Shown: positions 29,493-38,803, counted from the stretch's first letter. The stretch: DNA of 64,000 bases from Marinobacter aromaticivorans (GCF_002806975.1 NZ_NIHD01000005.1:186001-250000), one strand, 5' to 3'. Translations and numbers: made by a program. Notes: generated by a model from the letters alone, not told the origin.

Positions 29493-30494
29493 CAGGCGTG
29501 TCAGTTTGAACATGGCAAGGAACTCCAGAGCCGGAATGCTCCTCTTGTGGCAGCAGTAGGTCTTGAAGTTGTCGCCCCTGAAACGTGATTTGGTAAATTC
29601 CAGGCCCTTGAAATTATAAAGGAAATTTCCCCGGTTATAGAGAACGTGCAGCAGCCGCTTCAGAAGCCGGCTTTCCTGATGCTCTGTGGCGGCGTCAAGG
29701 GACAGCGGAATAAGACCCAGGTCCAGATAGGGAACCCCCTCCGCTTTGAACGCCTCCATGGCATGCGCCATCAGGGTGTAGAAGATGCCCTGCCGGAAGT
29801 CCGCATTGGCGCGGGAGATGTTGGGCACATAGCTGATGATATCGTTGTTGCGGTAAATCGGGTCAAAGTAGATAAAGCCGACAGCCTTGCCATCCTGGTA
29901 GGCATAGAAATGGCGTTCGTTTTCACGGTAATCCATCTCCATGGGGCGAATCAGGAACCGGATCTCGTTGCTTTTGCATTTGCGTGTACGAATCCAGGCT
30001 TCCGAGATTTCCCGGGTATGGTCGTCACTGAAGCGTTCCTGCACTGTAATACCATTCTTCTCAGCCTGGTTCAGTGCCGTGCGCAGAATCTGCTTTTTCT
30101 TGCCGCTGAGGGACCATTTGGCCAGATCAATTCGGGATTCACTGCCGAACTGGGTTCCATACAGGCCAAAACGCAAGTGCATGAAGTCGACAACCGGTTT
30201 GGAAACCTGAATGTAGGAAGCATTGGGGAAGCGGTTGTGAAAACGCTCGAGCATTGCTCCGAAGTTCTCGGGTGCACATACCGGGTCGGACAGAACAAAT
30301 GTACCGCCCCACTTGCGCATATAGGCGACATAGCCCATGCCCGGCACATCGTAATACTGCATGCCGGGCTGCAGCGTAGAAAAGGACTGGGAGTGGGCGC
30401 CAAACTTTTTCAGGTAACCAACCCTTTCACTGAAGGTGAATGCCGTGCTTTCAAGCTTTCCGGCCTGGTCGAGCGCAAGGATCTGGTCTGACAT
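29487..30494 (-). CDS. DUF2156 (phosphatidylglycerol lysyltransferase C-terminal-like) GNAT-fold protein
   Basis: A soluble 335-residue protein resembling the catalytic domain of MprF-type lysylphosphatidylglycerol synthases (DUF2156). The GNAT-like core is recognisable from segments such as WGGTFVLSDPVCAPENF, the LSGKKKQILRTALNQAEKNG block, and EGVPYLDLGLIPLS. No membrane flippase part is present, so it could transfer an aminoacyl or acyl group to an unidentified acceptor. GGGGAG precedes ATG 30494. It lies directly downstream of a SAM methyltransferase gene on the same strand (about 40 bp gap), suggesting a joint pathway. The substrate is unknown. Confidence 0.8.
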   Translation of the reverse strand: MSDQILALDQAGKLESTAFTFSERVGYLKKFGAHSQSFSTLQPGMQYYDVPGMGYVAYMRKWGGTFVLSDPVCAPENFGAMLERFHNRFPNASYIQVSKPVVDFMHLRFGLYGTQFGSESRIDLAKWSLSGKKKQILRTALNQAEKNGITVQERFSDDHTREISEAWIRTRKCKSNEIRFLIRPMEMDYRENERHFYAYQDGKAVGFIYFDPIYRNNDIISYVPNISRANADFRQGIFYTLMAHAMEAFKAEGVPYLDLGLIPLSLDAATEHQESRLLKRLLHVLYNRGNFLYNFKGLEFTKSRFRGDNFKTYCCHKRSIPALEFLAMFKLTRLL

Positions 30495-30534
30495 GATGAT
30501 TCTCCCCGATTGTTATTGTCTGGCAGGCGGTCTG

Positions 30535-31221
30535 TTACGCCTGCTTGCGGCCGAGAATTGACCAGTAGCAATCCATGTTCAGCAGCTTGAAGTGCTTTTT
30601 CTCTGTCACCTCAAGGCCCAGGCGCCGCATGTGTTCCGGGTAGTTGTAGATTTTATGGAAGGCGTTGTTGGCAAACAGCCAGAAGATAAAAACGGCCATG
30701 TACCAGTAAAGCTTTTTGAACGTGCGTGACAGGACGTTGCCGGTGGGATAGCAGAAGTCGCCTACAACAACGCTCGCCTCTGCGTTGCCCAGCTGAATCA
30801 GATGTTCCAGCACCCGCACCATCATGGTTTCGTCAAAAACATTCAGGAAGAAGTTGGCCACGACCATGTCGTACTGGCCGAACTCGTCCACTTTCATGAT
30901 GTCGTTATGAATGCGGCGAATGGTCAGGTGCGGAGCTTCGCTTTCCTGGGCTTCGCCAAATTTGCGTAACATGGTTTCAGAAAGGTCAACAACGGTCACG
31001 TCGGCACCCAGTTCTGCCGCACGTATGGCATCCCGGCCATGACCGACACCGGCAAACAGAATACGGTCTCCTGGCTTCACCGTTTCCACATCCAGCATGG
31101 CGGTCTTGCAGCGATGGATGTTTTTGCCGCTGTAAAGATTGCTGAGAAAATCGTATACCGGGCCGATATAACGGTACTTGTCGCGCATGGTAACTGCTGC
31201 CTGTTCTTGTTCGAGGGTCAT
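30535..31221 (-). CDS. Class I SAM-dependent methyltransferase
   Basis: A 228-residue methyltransferase with a UbiE-like fold. Motif I is ILFAGVGHGRDAI, motif II TVVDLSETML, and the post-II acidic region DMVVANFFLNVF. A hydrophobic patch near residues 170-190 (WYMAVFIFWLFANN) could touch membranes or a lipid substrate. I use ATG 31221; a GTG two codons upstream is equally possible because neither has a good ribosome site. It is upstream of the DUF2156 gene in the same direction. The substrate is unknown; a lipid or quinone-like acceptor is only a guess. Confidence 0.8.
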   Translation of the reverse strand: MTLEQEQAAVTMRDKYRYIGPVYDFLSNLYSGKNIHRCKTAMLDVETVKPGDRILFAGVGHGRDAIRAAELGADVTVVDLSETMLRKFGEAQESEAPHLTIRRIHNDIMKVDEFGQYDMVVANFFLNVFDETMMVRVLEHLIQLGNAEASVVVGDFCYPTGNVLSRTFKKLYWYMAVFIFWLFANNAFHKIYNYPEHMRRLGLEVTEKKHFKLLNMDCYWSILGRKQA

Positions 31222-31395
31222 TGCCACGCTTGTTATGGTTTTAGCCCTGCTGGCTGGCTCGGGGCGTTTCGGTGGTCAATGGCTTATGTGTGTAAGCTTA
31301 GTGAACAGGGTGGGGGAATTATGTGCAGTAATGCGCATTTCCGGATACAAAAGTTAACGCAAGGCAACACTTTGCAAACAGAGTCAAGGTTTGTG

Positions 31396-33612
31396 CTAGG
31401 AATGTCTGACAATTTTTGCGGGGGTGGTCTCGAGGTCAATCGGGCATCGCAGCGTCGCTTTTGTTTTTTTTAGCAATTTAGCGATATCCGTGGCAGGTTG
31501 GGCCGGGCCATAGAAAAAACCCTGAACCTGATGGCAGCCAAGGGTACGCAAGTACTCGAGCTGTTTATCTGTCTCCACACCTTCGGCAATGATCTCCAGT
31601 TTCAGGCCGTGGGCCATGGCCACGATGGCGTTGACAATGCAGGCATCATCCGCGCTGCTGCGAATGGCTTTCACGAAGGACTGGTCCACCTTCAGCGTGT
31701 GGATGGGCAGCCGGTGCAGGTAGTTGAGTGATGAATAACCGGTGCCAAAATCGTCTATCGCGATACGAATGCCTATGTTTGCCAGCTCCCGGAGCTTTTG
31801 GCTGATCTGTTCCAGGTCATTCATGATCACGTTTTCGGTAATTTCGATTTCCAGGTTGCCGGCCGGGAAACGGTTGGCTTTAACCCGGTCCATCAGGGTT
31901 TCCACAAACCGTGGGTGATCTACCTCAACAGGCGAGAGATTGACGGCCAGTCGCAGGTCCGGGTGGCCCGAGCGGATCCACTGGCTGACCTCCATGCAGG
32001 CCTGATCCAGAACCTGCTCACTGACCAGCCCGATCAGCCCGGTTTCTTCAGCCAGGCCGAGAAAATCCCTGGGGTAGAGCAAGCCGCGCTCCGGATGTTG
32101 CCAGCGCACCAGGGCTTCGAGCCCCACAATCCGGTTGGTGCTTGCGCAAACCTGGGGCTGATAGAATACCCGCAGTTCTTCTCGCTCCAGTGCCAGGCGC
32201 AGATCCCGCTCGAGATTGAGGCGATAGGTGCTGTCAACACTCATGCTTTCCGAGAAGAAACAGTAGTTGTCCTTGCCCCGCGCTTTTACATGGTACATGG
32301 CGATGTCGGCATTCTGGATCAACTGGTCCATGCTGTTTCCTGCTTCCGGGTAGATGGCTATGCCGATGCTGACACCCACGAACACTTCGTGCTCGCCCAG
32401 CAGGAAGGGCGCCTTGAGTGTTTTGATGAGTTTTCTGGCAATCTGGCTGGCATCTTCCTTGCCGTGAATCGAGGGCAGGAGCAGGGTGAATTCGTCACCA
32501 CCGAAACGCGACAGGGTGTCACCCTTGCGCAGGCAGGTTTCGAGGCGCTGGGTGACGGCCTGCAACAGCTGGTCGCCCATGGCATGGCCCAGGGTGTCGT
32601 TAATAACCTTGAAGCGGTCGAGATCGAGAAACATGACCGCCAGCTTCTGCTTCTGACGGCGGCCATGGGTGATGGCCAGTTCCAGGCGATCCTTGAACAG
32701 GGCACGGTTTGGAAGGCGCGTCAGCAGATCATGATAAGCCTGAAAGTTAATGAATGCTTCCGCTTCCTTGCGTTCGGTAACGTCCCGGGCAATTCCGTAA
32801 TAGCAGGCGCTGTGACCACTGCCACCGCCCCGTGTGCTGCTGTTGTGTGTCCATGACTGGGGGGCAATGGGAAACGCCGTTATTTCAAAATGTCGCGTGG
32901 CTCTCCGGCTGCCGCGTGTTTTCAGACGAATCTCCATGGTTCGCGGGTTGTCTGCGCTGATGTCCGGCGCATTGAGCGCGTATATTCCTTTGGCAACATC
33001 GCGATCGTCCAGAATGTGTCGAAAATGCTTGCCACAGAGTTCATCCGGCGTGTAACCCAGCAAACTCTCGATCTTGCTGTTAATAAAGCAGAAGTGGCCA
33101 TCGGCATCGAGCATGAAAACAATATCGGGGGAGCTGTTTACAATGTAACGGTGCAGGGCTTCGGAGGTCTCGAGGCGCGCCTGTATGTTTTCGTGGGCTT
33201 TGATCAGTGATTGTTTGTCGACCACGCCTTTTACCGTGGCAATCAATTCTTCCGGATCAAAGGGTTTCCGGATGTAGTCCAGAGCGCCGCGACGGAGTGC
33301 CCGGCTGACAGCAGTAAAAGAACTCTCGCCACTGATGACGACCACTCCGCATTCCGGCTGCTGGCTCTCAAGGTGCGCCATCACAGCAAAACCATCGACA
33401 TCCGGCATGCGCAAATCCAGTAACGCAAGGTCGAAGTGCACAGTGTCGGCAAGTTTGCAGGCATGCCTGCCGCTATGGGCTTCCGTTACATCATAACCAT
33501 AGCTGCGCAACAGCGAAGCCAATGCCCCGGCCAGACGTGGCTCGTCGTCAACAACCAGAATGCGTGCAGCTATTCTGTACAAGTGCTGCCTGTTGGTATC
33601 TTCAGATGCCAT
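31396..33612 (-). CDS. Response regulator with PAS, GGDEF and EAL domains
   Basis: A cytoplasmic c-di-GMP response regulator of 738 residues. The receiver has its phospho-Asp at residue 66 (LALLDLRMPD). A PAS domain (about 150-280) follows. The GGDEF motif is at 371-375 with an upstream RxxD site. The EAL domain has all canonical catalytic motifs: EAL at 499-501, NLS, ITE, DDFG, KVD, EGVET and QGF. Both synthesis and hydrolysis could therefore occur. It lies 21 bp downstream of the HDOD-kinase gene on the same strand, so that kinase is the probable phosphodonor. No DNA-binding domain is present; output is through c-di-GMP. Confidence 0.93.
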   Translation of the reverse strand: MASEDTNRQHLYRIAARILVVDDEPRLAGALASLLRSYGYDVTEAHSGRHACKLADTVHFDLALLDLRMPDVDGFAVMAHLESQQPECGVVVISGESSFTAVSRALRRGALDYIRKPFDPEELIATVKGVVDKQSLIKAHENIQARLETSEALHRYIVNSSPDIVFMLDADGHFCFINSKIESLLGYTPDELCGKHFRHILDDRDVAKGIYALNAPDISADNPRTMEIRLKTRGSRRATRHFEITAFPIAPQSWTHNSSTRGGGSGHSACYYGIARDVTERKEAEAFINFQAYHDLLTRLPNRALFKDRLELAITHGRRQKQKLAVMFLDLDRFKVINDTLGHAMGDQLLQAVTQRLETCLRKGDTLSRFGGDEFTLLLPSIHGKEDASQIARKLIKTLKAPFLLGEHEVFVGVSIGIAIYPEAGNSMDQLIQNADIAMYHVKARGKDNYCFFSESMSVDSTYRLNLERDLRLALEREELRVFYQPQVCASTNRIVGLEALVRWQHPERGLLYPRDFLGLAEETGLIGLVSEQVLDQACMEVSQWIRSGHPDLRLAVNLSPVEVDHPRFVETLMDRVKANRFPAGNLEIEITENVIMNDLEQISQKLRELANIGIRIAIDDFGTGYSSLNYLHRLPIHTLKVDQSFVKAIRSSADDACIVNAIVAMAHGLKLEIIAEGVETDKQLEYLRTLGCHQVQGFFYGPAQPATDIAKLLKKTKATLRCPIDLETTPAKIVRHS

Positions 33613-33633
33613 CTGTCGGGATCCGTTGTTTCG

Positions 33634-35616
33634 TCAGTCAGAAGTCTTTTCATTCTCGTCGAACGCAGGTAGCAAAATCCGGAAAGTTGTGCCTTCCGGC
33701 CCCGTGCGACAAGCTATGATGCCCTCCATGTCATCAACGAGCTGTTTGACAATGGTTAACCCCAAGCCACTGTGGCTTTCTGCTTTTGTGGTTTTCCCGG
33801 GAGAAAACAGTGTTGCCCGCACCGCTTCCGGTATGCCGGTTCCGGTATCGGTCACTTCTGTTTCAATCCAGTTCCGGCCACCCTGCCAGACCGGGGCTGC
33901 GGTTTTTACTGTAACCGTTCCGCCTTCTTCCGGCATGCTTTCGACCGCGTTCCTGATCAGGTTTATGAGAATCTGACGAACAGCCGGTGGACTCGCGGCA
34001 GCATAGGTCTCTGCTCTACACACTAGCACGTTCAAATGCAGGTTGCTCTCACTGAAAAGACTGTCCTCAAGTACCTGGGCCAGGCTTCGTATTTCAGTGT
34101 TAAGGTCAGCGACCTTCTCGCTGTCGCGAAAATCATTATTGTAGCTGATCTGCAGCAAAAGGTTGCCGACACGATCCAGCTCCTCTTGCACAACATCAAG
34201 CTGGTCCCGAAAAGCCGCGTCATCAAGCCGGTTTCTGAGCTGATGGATGTATTGGCGGATGATGGTCAGGGGGTTGCTGATTTCATGGACTTGCCGGCGC
34301 AGTTTTTCGAAAGCTGCCAGCTGACTCCGGGTCTGGGTCGCGTCGGTTTCTTCGGCTTCCTGGTTGCTGCTTTTCTCCTGCAGGGCCGTTGCAAGCTGCT
34401 GGATAAACAGGTGTGTGAGTTCCACCGTCGCCTTCGGCATATTGCCGTCGTTGCCCAGTACGAAGACGCCGGGGCAGGCGTCTTCTGTGACCACAGGGAA
34501 AGCGGTCAGGGAACGTGTTCTCAGCAGCGACAAAAGCTGGCGATCAAGGACGGTTGGGTTTCGCCCATCGAAGCTGACATATGTTCGGGAGGCAAAAGCC
34601 CGGGTCAGTACGCTGCCGCCGGGCTGTGTGGTAACGGTCAGGTCCGGGTGCTGGCCGGTGGTGCCGGAAAGCAGAACCAGAGTGTCGTCGTCGAACCCGA
34701 AGCACAATGCCGGCAGCCCGGTAATCAGGGTCAGGCTGTTGACGGTTTCCGCCAGGACAGGGCCGCTGGGGCCGGCAAAGTTCATGGCCTGCCGGGCCAT
34801 TGCCTGCTGCAGTACGGTCTGGCGCAGCTGCTGTGATGCCGGCTCGGCGTCATAACTGTTGATCAGCGGGATGCCCAGAGACTCTGCCATCGTGGAGACG
34901 TCCTGGTTGATTCGCCGGTTGATCTCGTGGGTCAGTTCCTCACTGAGCCCGAACATGGTACCTGCGGCGGCAATTCCGGCTGAATCGGACAGCGCCAGCC
35001 GGGTGGCAAGGCTGATGACCTTGACCAGATGCCCGGCGTCCTGAAGTTCCGATGGCAGTGCCTGCTGATAACGCATGGCGTCAGCTGCCATCGGACCGAG
35101 CCCCCAGGAAGTAACCAGTTCTGCCGCGATATCAGACTGCCGGTCCATATACTCCTGCCGGACTTTCGCATCGGGCGTTTTGATGGCTATGAGTTCCCCG
35201 ATATTATGGAGCAGGCCCAGCATGAAGGCTTCGTCTGCCTCCGGATAGCGGGTCAGGGTTGCCAGCGCCCGGGCTGTGAGGGCCGTGGTCAGGGCGTGGC
35301 GCCAGAAATCCCGTAATTGTTGCCAGGCGCCGCCACCCATTTCGAAAAGTATCTGGCGCAGTGCGGCGGTAAGTATCAGGGTTTTGAAGCGGCGGGTGCC
35401 AAGGCGCAGCAATGCCTGATCTATCGAGCGTATTCCGGAGGAGGGACCGTACAGGGCCGAGTTGGCCAGGGCCAGGATTCGCACCACAAGAGCAGTGTCA
35501 GATGCTACGATTTCGCTGATCGCGCGGTAATTTTTTTCGCTTTGCTGGCAGGCTTCAAGTGCACGCAGGGTAACCTCCGGAAGGCTTGGGAGCTGAAGAT
35601 CGGGTACTGTGTTCAT
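33634..35616 (-). CDS. HDOD-GAF histidine kinase
   Basis: A 660-residue soluble sensor kinase. The N-terminal HDOD domain (about 5-215) begins LPSLPEVTLRALEACQQ. A GAF-like region follows (about 275-415). The DHp helix has phospho-His at 444 in VHEISNPLTII, like NtrB-type kinases. HATPase motifs NLIRNAVES, DTGTGIP and SGLGLTIVKQL complete it. There is no membrane segment. AGG about 8 nt upstream supports ATG 35616. The gene heads an operon with the REC-PAS-GGDEF-EAL regulator, and a 7-bp inverted repeat (35641-35657) lies just upstream. The input signal is unknown. Confidence 0.9.
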   Translation of the reverse strand: MNTVPDLQLPSLPEVTLRALEACQQSEKNYRAISEIVASDTALVVRILALANSALYGPSSGIRSIDQALLRLGTRRFKTLILTAALRQILFEMGGGAWQQLRDFWRHALTTALTARALATLTRYPEADEAFMLGLLHNIGELIAIKTPDAKVRQEYMDRQSDIAAELVTSWGLGPMAADAMRYQQALPSELQDAGHLVKVISLATRLALSDSAGIAAAGTMFGLSEELTHEINRRINQDVSTMAESLGIPLINSYDAEPASQQLRQTVLQQAMARQAMNFAGPSGPVLAETVNSLTLITGLPALCFGFDDDTLVLLSGTTGQHPDLTVTTQPGGSVLTRAFASRTYVSFDGRNPTVLDRQLLSLLRTRSLTAFPVVTEDACPGVFVLGNDGNMPKATVELTHLFIQQLATALQEKSSNQEAEETDATQTRSQLAAFEKLRRQVHEISNPLTIIRQYIHQLRNRLDDAAFRDQLDVVQEELDRVGNLLLQISYNNDFRDSEKVADLNTEIRSLAQVLEDSLFSESNLHLNVLVCRAETYAAASPPAVRQILINLIRNAVESMPEEGGTVTVKTAAPVWQGGRNWIETEVTDTGTGIPEAVRATLFSPGKTTKAESHSGLGLTIVKQLVDDMEGIIACRTGPEGTTFRILLPAFDENEKTSD

Positions 35617-35640
35617 AGCTTGGCCTGCCGCCTGCGAGAA

Positions 35641-35657
35641 TCAGTTTGTGAAACTGA
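35641..35657. promoter_or_regulatory. Short perfect inverted repeat upstream of the HDOD-kinase operon
   Basis: TCAGTTT and AAACTGA are separated by GTG, giving a perfect 7-bp palindrome 25 bp upstream of the HDOD-kinase start codon. It could be a dimeric regulator site or an mRNA leader hairpin. No known consensus is recognised. Confidence 0.3.
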
Positions 35658-35821
35658 GTTCATTTTCTACTATCCAGTGCTGGAGCTTAACAAAAATATC
35701 TGAACATTAAATAGCAGTTGGTGGTTTTTTGGTCAGCATATTCACGGGAACGTGATATGTGTACAATTTCTACAGGCTAGGATTCATTTATCATTTTTGC
35801 AAGGATGTAAGATCGCCCGCT

Positions 35822-37153
35822 ATGAGTGTTCAGGAATCGCGCAAACACATGATGAACAGGCCCAGAACCATAGCGGTAACCGGCGGCAAGGGCGGTGTGG
35901 GTAAAACCTCTGTTGCCCTGAACCTGGCGTTGATGCTGGCTCGCAACAAGAAGCGTGTGTTGCTGCTCGACGGTGACACGGATCTTGCCAACGTCAGCAT
36001 CATGCTCGGGCTGTATCCCGAGCGCACACTGGCCAATGTTGTTGCCGGTGACTGCTCCCTCGAAGATATTCTGCTGCGGGCAGATTACGGCCTGCATATT
36101 GTTCCGGGCGCCTCGGGTGTCCAGGAATGCATGGAGATGAGCCCCGAGGACAGCTTTCGCATCCTGCGGGCGCTCTCCTTACTGGAAAAACGCTACGATT
36201 ACGTCATAACAGACACCGCTGCGGGGCTTCAGCCTGCCGGCTTGCATATGATTGCAGCAGCGGAACTTGCGTGTGTTGTTGTGACGCCAGACCCGGCCTC
36301 ACTGACGGATGCGTTTTCTCTTATCAAGGTGTTGAAGCGTCGCGGATACCGGAGAACGCCCAGTGTTATCATCAACATGGCCCAGGGCGCCAGCCAGGCG
36401 CGTTCCGTATTTCAGCGTCTCGACTCGGCGGCGCGGCGCCATTTGCAGTGCCCCCTTCACTACATGGGCGGGATATGGCGTGATGAAACCTTGCGCCAGT
36501 CTGTGCTGAATCAGAAACCGGTCGCGCTTCTGCCGCTTTCTGATCCATCCTGCCGACAGTTCAGTACCCTGGCCGACATGGTTGATGTGCGCCTGGCACA
36601 GCTGCCGGCGCGCAAGGCGGGCATAGCAGCCTACTGGTACTCGGTCTCCAGACGTCAGCCAGAAGCGGCGCCTATACCCGCGCCAGAAGTGGCAGCCCCT
36701 GCAATGACTCCCAAAGAACGCTGCCTGAAGGCTGTTGCTGAACTGGAAGACGTACTGGGGCAGACACAGGAAAATCCGGTACTGCGCTACGACGTGTTTA
36801 TGCGTTTGTTTGCGCTGCTGGGGCGCACGCCGGATAGCGATGCCATCGAAATCATTCAGACAGGGCTTGGCTCAATTGCCTGGGAAGGACTGAATGCGGG
36901 GCAGCGCGAGCATCTGGCAGAACATCTGCGGCATCTGGCTGACGGCATCTTGGCAGCCGACGACTCCGCCGATGAGGCCAGCGAAGAAAATCACAGCAGC
37001 CCCCCCCGGTCAGTGCTCCCTGAACCCTCCTATGATCGCATCAGTTTCGGGGACCAGGACAAGCTGGTAAGAGCGCTGAGGGAGCAACCGTCCGATATTT
37101 CTCTGGATCAGTTGCTTCGGGCGCTGGTGAACAAGGAAAATAACAACGGTTGA
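35822..37153 (+). CDS. MinD/FleN-like P-loop ATPase with C-terminal extension
   Basis: A ParA/MinD superfamily ATPase closest in pattern to FleN/FlhG. The deviant Walker A motif GKGGVGKT is at residues 22-29. The motif LLLDGDTDLANVSIMLGL corresponds to the FleN/MinD switch, and VITDTAAGLQP is the third ATPase motif. After about residue 290 comes a Pro/Ala-rich linker and a helical C-terminal part of about 120 residues that typical FleN lacks. No flagellar genes are nearby. ATG 35822 is the chosen start (443 residues); ATGs at 35849 and 35852 are alternatives, and no start has a convincing ribosome site. It diverges from the HDOD-kinase operon. Confidence 0.83.
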   Translation: MSVQESRKHMMNRPRTIAVTGGKGGVGKTSVALNLALMLARNKKRVLLLDGDTDLANVSIMLGLYPERTLANVVAGDCSLEDILLRADYGLHIVPGASGVQECMEMSPEDSFRILRALSLLEKRYDYVITDTAAGLQPAGLHMIAAAELACVVVTPDPASLTDAFSLIKVLKRRGYRRTPSVIINMAQGASQARSVFQRLDSAARRHLQCPLHYMGGIWRDETLRQSVLNQKPVALLPLSDPSCRQFSTLADMVDVRLAQLPARKAGIAAYWYSVSRRQPEAAPIPAPEVAAPAMTPKERCLKAVAELEDVLGQTQENPVLRYDVFMRLFALLGRTPDSDAIEIIQTGLGSIAWEGLNAGQREHLAEHLRHLADGILAADDSADEASEENHSSPPRSVLPEPSYDRISFGDQDKLVRALREQPSDISLDQLLRALVNKENNNG

Positions 37154-37183
37154 ACTCGCCTTTTTGTGTAGCTCTGGTGATAA

Positions 37184-37225
37184 CCTTGCACTTTGTCACC
37201 GCCCTGATTCACAGGGTGTGCAAGG
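37184..37225 (+). repeat. Nested inverted repeats in the leader of the fatty acyl reductase gene
   Basis: CCTTGCAC (37184-37191) pairs perfectly with GTGCAAGG (37218-37225). Inside, CCCTG (37202-37206) pairs with CAGGG (37212-37216). The two-storey hairpin lies 26 bp upstream of the AAGGAG ribosome site. It may be a terminator-like structure for the upstream ATPase gene or a leader element; no T-tract follows. Confidence 0.4.
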
Positions 37226-37264
37226 ATTGGTTACCACAGGCATTCGCGAAAAGGAGTTTTCAAA

Positions 37265-38803
37265 TTGGCAAAGCAGGCATTGGGGGCTGTTGTGTCTTCT
37301 TCCAGGGTACTTGAGCAACTGCGTGGCAAGCAGATTCTGATTACCGGTACCACAGGGTTTCTTGGCAAGGTGGTTCTGGAAAAGCTGATTCGTGCGGTGC
37401 CGGATATCGGCGGCATACACCTCCTGGTGCGAGGCAATGCACAACACCGTGATGCCCGCAGCCGTTTTCTTGCTGAAATCGCCACCTCTTCCGTGTTTGA
37501 CCGTTTGCGGGGGGAGAATCCTGCGGCCTTTGACAACTTTCTGTCGTCCCGCCTGCACTGTATTACCGGCGAGGTGACACAGGCGGGCTTTGGTCTGGAA
37601 CCGGAAGCTTTCCGGAAGCTGGCGGGCACTATTGACGTTGTGGTTAATTCCGCGGCCAGCGTTAATTTCCGTGAACAGCTGGATACCGCGTTGTCCATTA
37701 ATACTCTGTGCCTGGAAAACATTGCAGAACTGGCCCGTCAGAATCCTTCTCTGGCGGTTGTCCAGGTTTCAACCTGCTACGTTAACGGGATGAATGCAGG
37801 TCAGGTGACGGAATCGGTGATAAAACCTGCGGGTGAAGATATTCCCCGGAACCCGGAGGGCTATTACGACATCGAGGAGCTGCTTCGGGTTCTCAATGAC
37901 AGCATCGCTGACGTACGCTCCCGCTACACTGGTAAAATGCTGGAGCGCAAACTGGTGGATCTGGGAATTCGCGAAGCAAATCGCTATGGCTGGAGCGACA
38001 CCTATACCTTCACCAAATGGCTGGGTGAACAATTATTGATGAAAGCCCTGCAGGGTCGTGCCCTCACCATTGTGCGCCCGTCCATAGTCGAAAGCGCCCT
38101 GGAAGAACCGGCACCCGGCTGGATCGAAGGCGTGAAAGTGGCGGATGCGATCATTCTTGCCTATGCCAGGGAAAAGGTCACCCTGTTCCCTGGCAAACGC
38201 TCCGGCATTATAGATGTTGTGCCCGTTGATCTGGTGGCGAATGCCATAATTCTCGCGGTTGCGGAGGCGCTGGGTGAATTTCCACGCGTACGGATTTACC
38301 AGTGTTGCAGTGGCAGTTCAAATCCGGTGTCACTGGGTGAATTCATTGATCATCTTATGGCGGAAGCGAAAGCCAATTATGGTGCCTACGAGAACCTGTT
38401 TTACCGCCAGCCGGTCAAACCTTTTATTGCAGTAAACCGTACCCTGTTCGATGCCCTGGTGGGAGGTGCCCGCATCCCTTTGAGCGTGATCAACAGCGTG
38501 ACACGTCTGCTCCGGCAGGATAGTGACCTCAGGGTGTTGAAAAATCTGGATACCACACGCTCACTGGCAACAATATTCGGTTTCTACACGGCTCCGGATT
38601 ATATCTTCCACAACGATGATCTTCTGGCCCTGGCCAAACGCATGGGGGAGGCAGACAAGGCGCTGTTCCCGGTTGATGCCCGCCGGATCGACTGGGAGCT
38701 GTACCTGCGCAGGATCCATCTGGCAGGGCTTAACCGTTACGCCCTGAAAGCCAGGAAACCGCGGCGCCGGAAATCGACCGGGGTTGTCACCAAAGCGGTC
38801 TGA
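37265..38803 (+). CDS. NADPH-dependent fatty acyl-CoA/aldehyde reductase (wax ester pathway)
   Basis: Reduces fatty acyl-CoA or fatty aldehyde to fatty alcohol, which wax synthases esterify. The extended SDR fold has the nucleotide motif TGTTGFLG at 27-34 and the catalytic YxxxK at Tyr247-Lys251 (YTFTK). The FAR C-terminal domain contains LKNLDTTRSLATIFGFYTAP. The 512-residue length and sequence closely resemble the Marinobacter enzymes I recall (M. algicola FAR, M. aquaeolei fatty aldehyde reductase). TTG 37265 is preceded by AAGGAG at 8 nt, so the non-AUG start is well supported. A wax synthase is not in this window. Confidence 0.93.
   Translation: MAKQALGAVVSSSRVLEQLRGKQILITGTTGFLGKVVLEKLIRAVPDIGGIHLLVRGNAQHRDARSRFLAEIATSSVFDRLRGENPAAFDNFLSSRLHCITGEVTQAGFGLEPEAFRKLAGTIDVVVNSAASVNFREQLDTALSINTLCLENIAELARQNPSLAVVQVSTCYVNGMNAGQVTESVIKPAGEDIPRNPEGYYDIEELLRVLNDSIADVRSRYTGKMLERKLVDLGIREANRYGWSDTYTFTKWLGEQLLMKALQGRALTIVRPSIVESALEEPAPGWIEGVKVADAIILAYAREKVTLFPGKRSGIIDVVPVDLVANAIILAVAEALGEFPRVRIYQCCSGSSNPVSLGEFIDHLMAEAKANYGAYENLFYRQPVKPFIAVNRTLFDALVGGARIPLSVINSVTRLLRQDSDLRVLKNLDTTRSLATIFGFYTAPDYIFHNDDLLALAKRMGEADKALFPVDARRIDWELYLRRIHLAGLNRYALKARKPRRRKSTGVVTKAV

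Noticed and set aside
35742..35755. TCACG-GGAA-CGTGA as an operator upstream of the FleN-like gene
   Set aside because: Five-bp arms are too short to separate from chance without comparison sequences.
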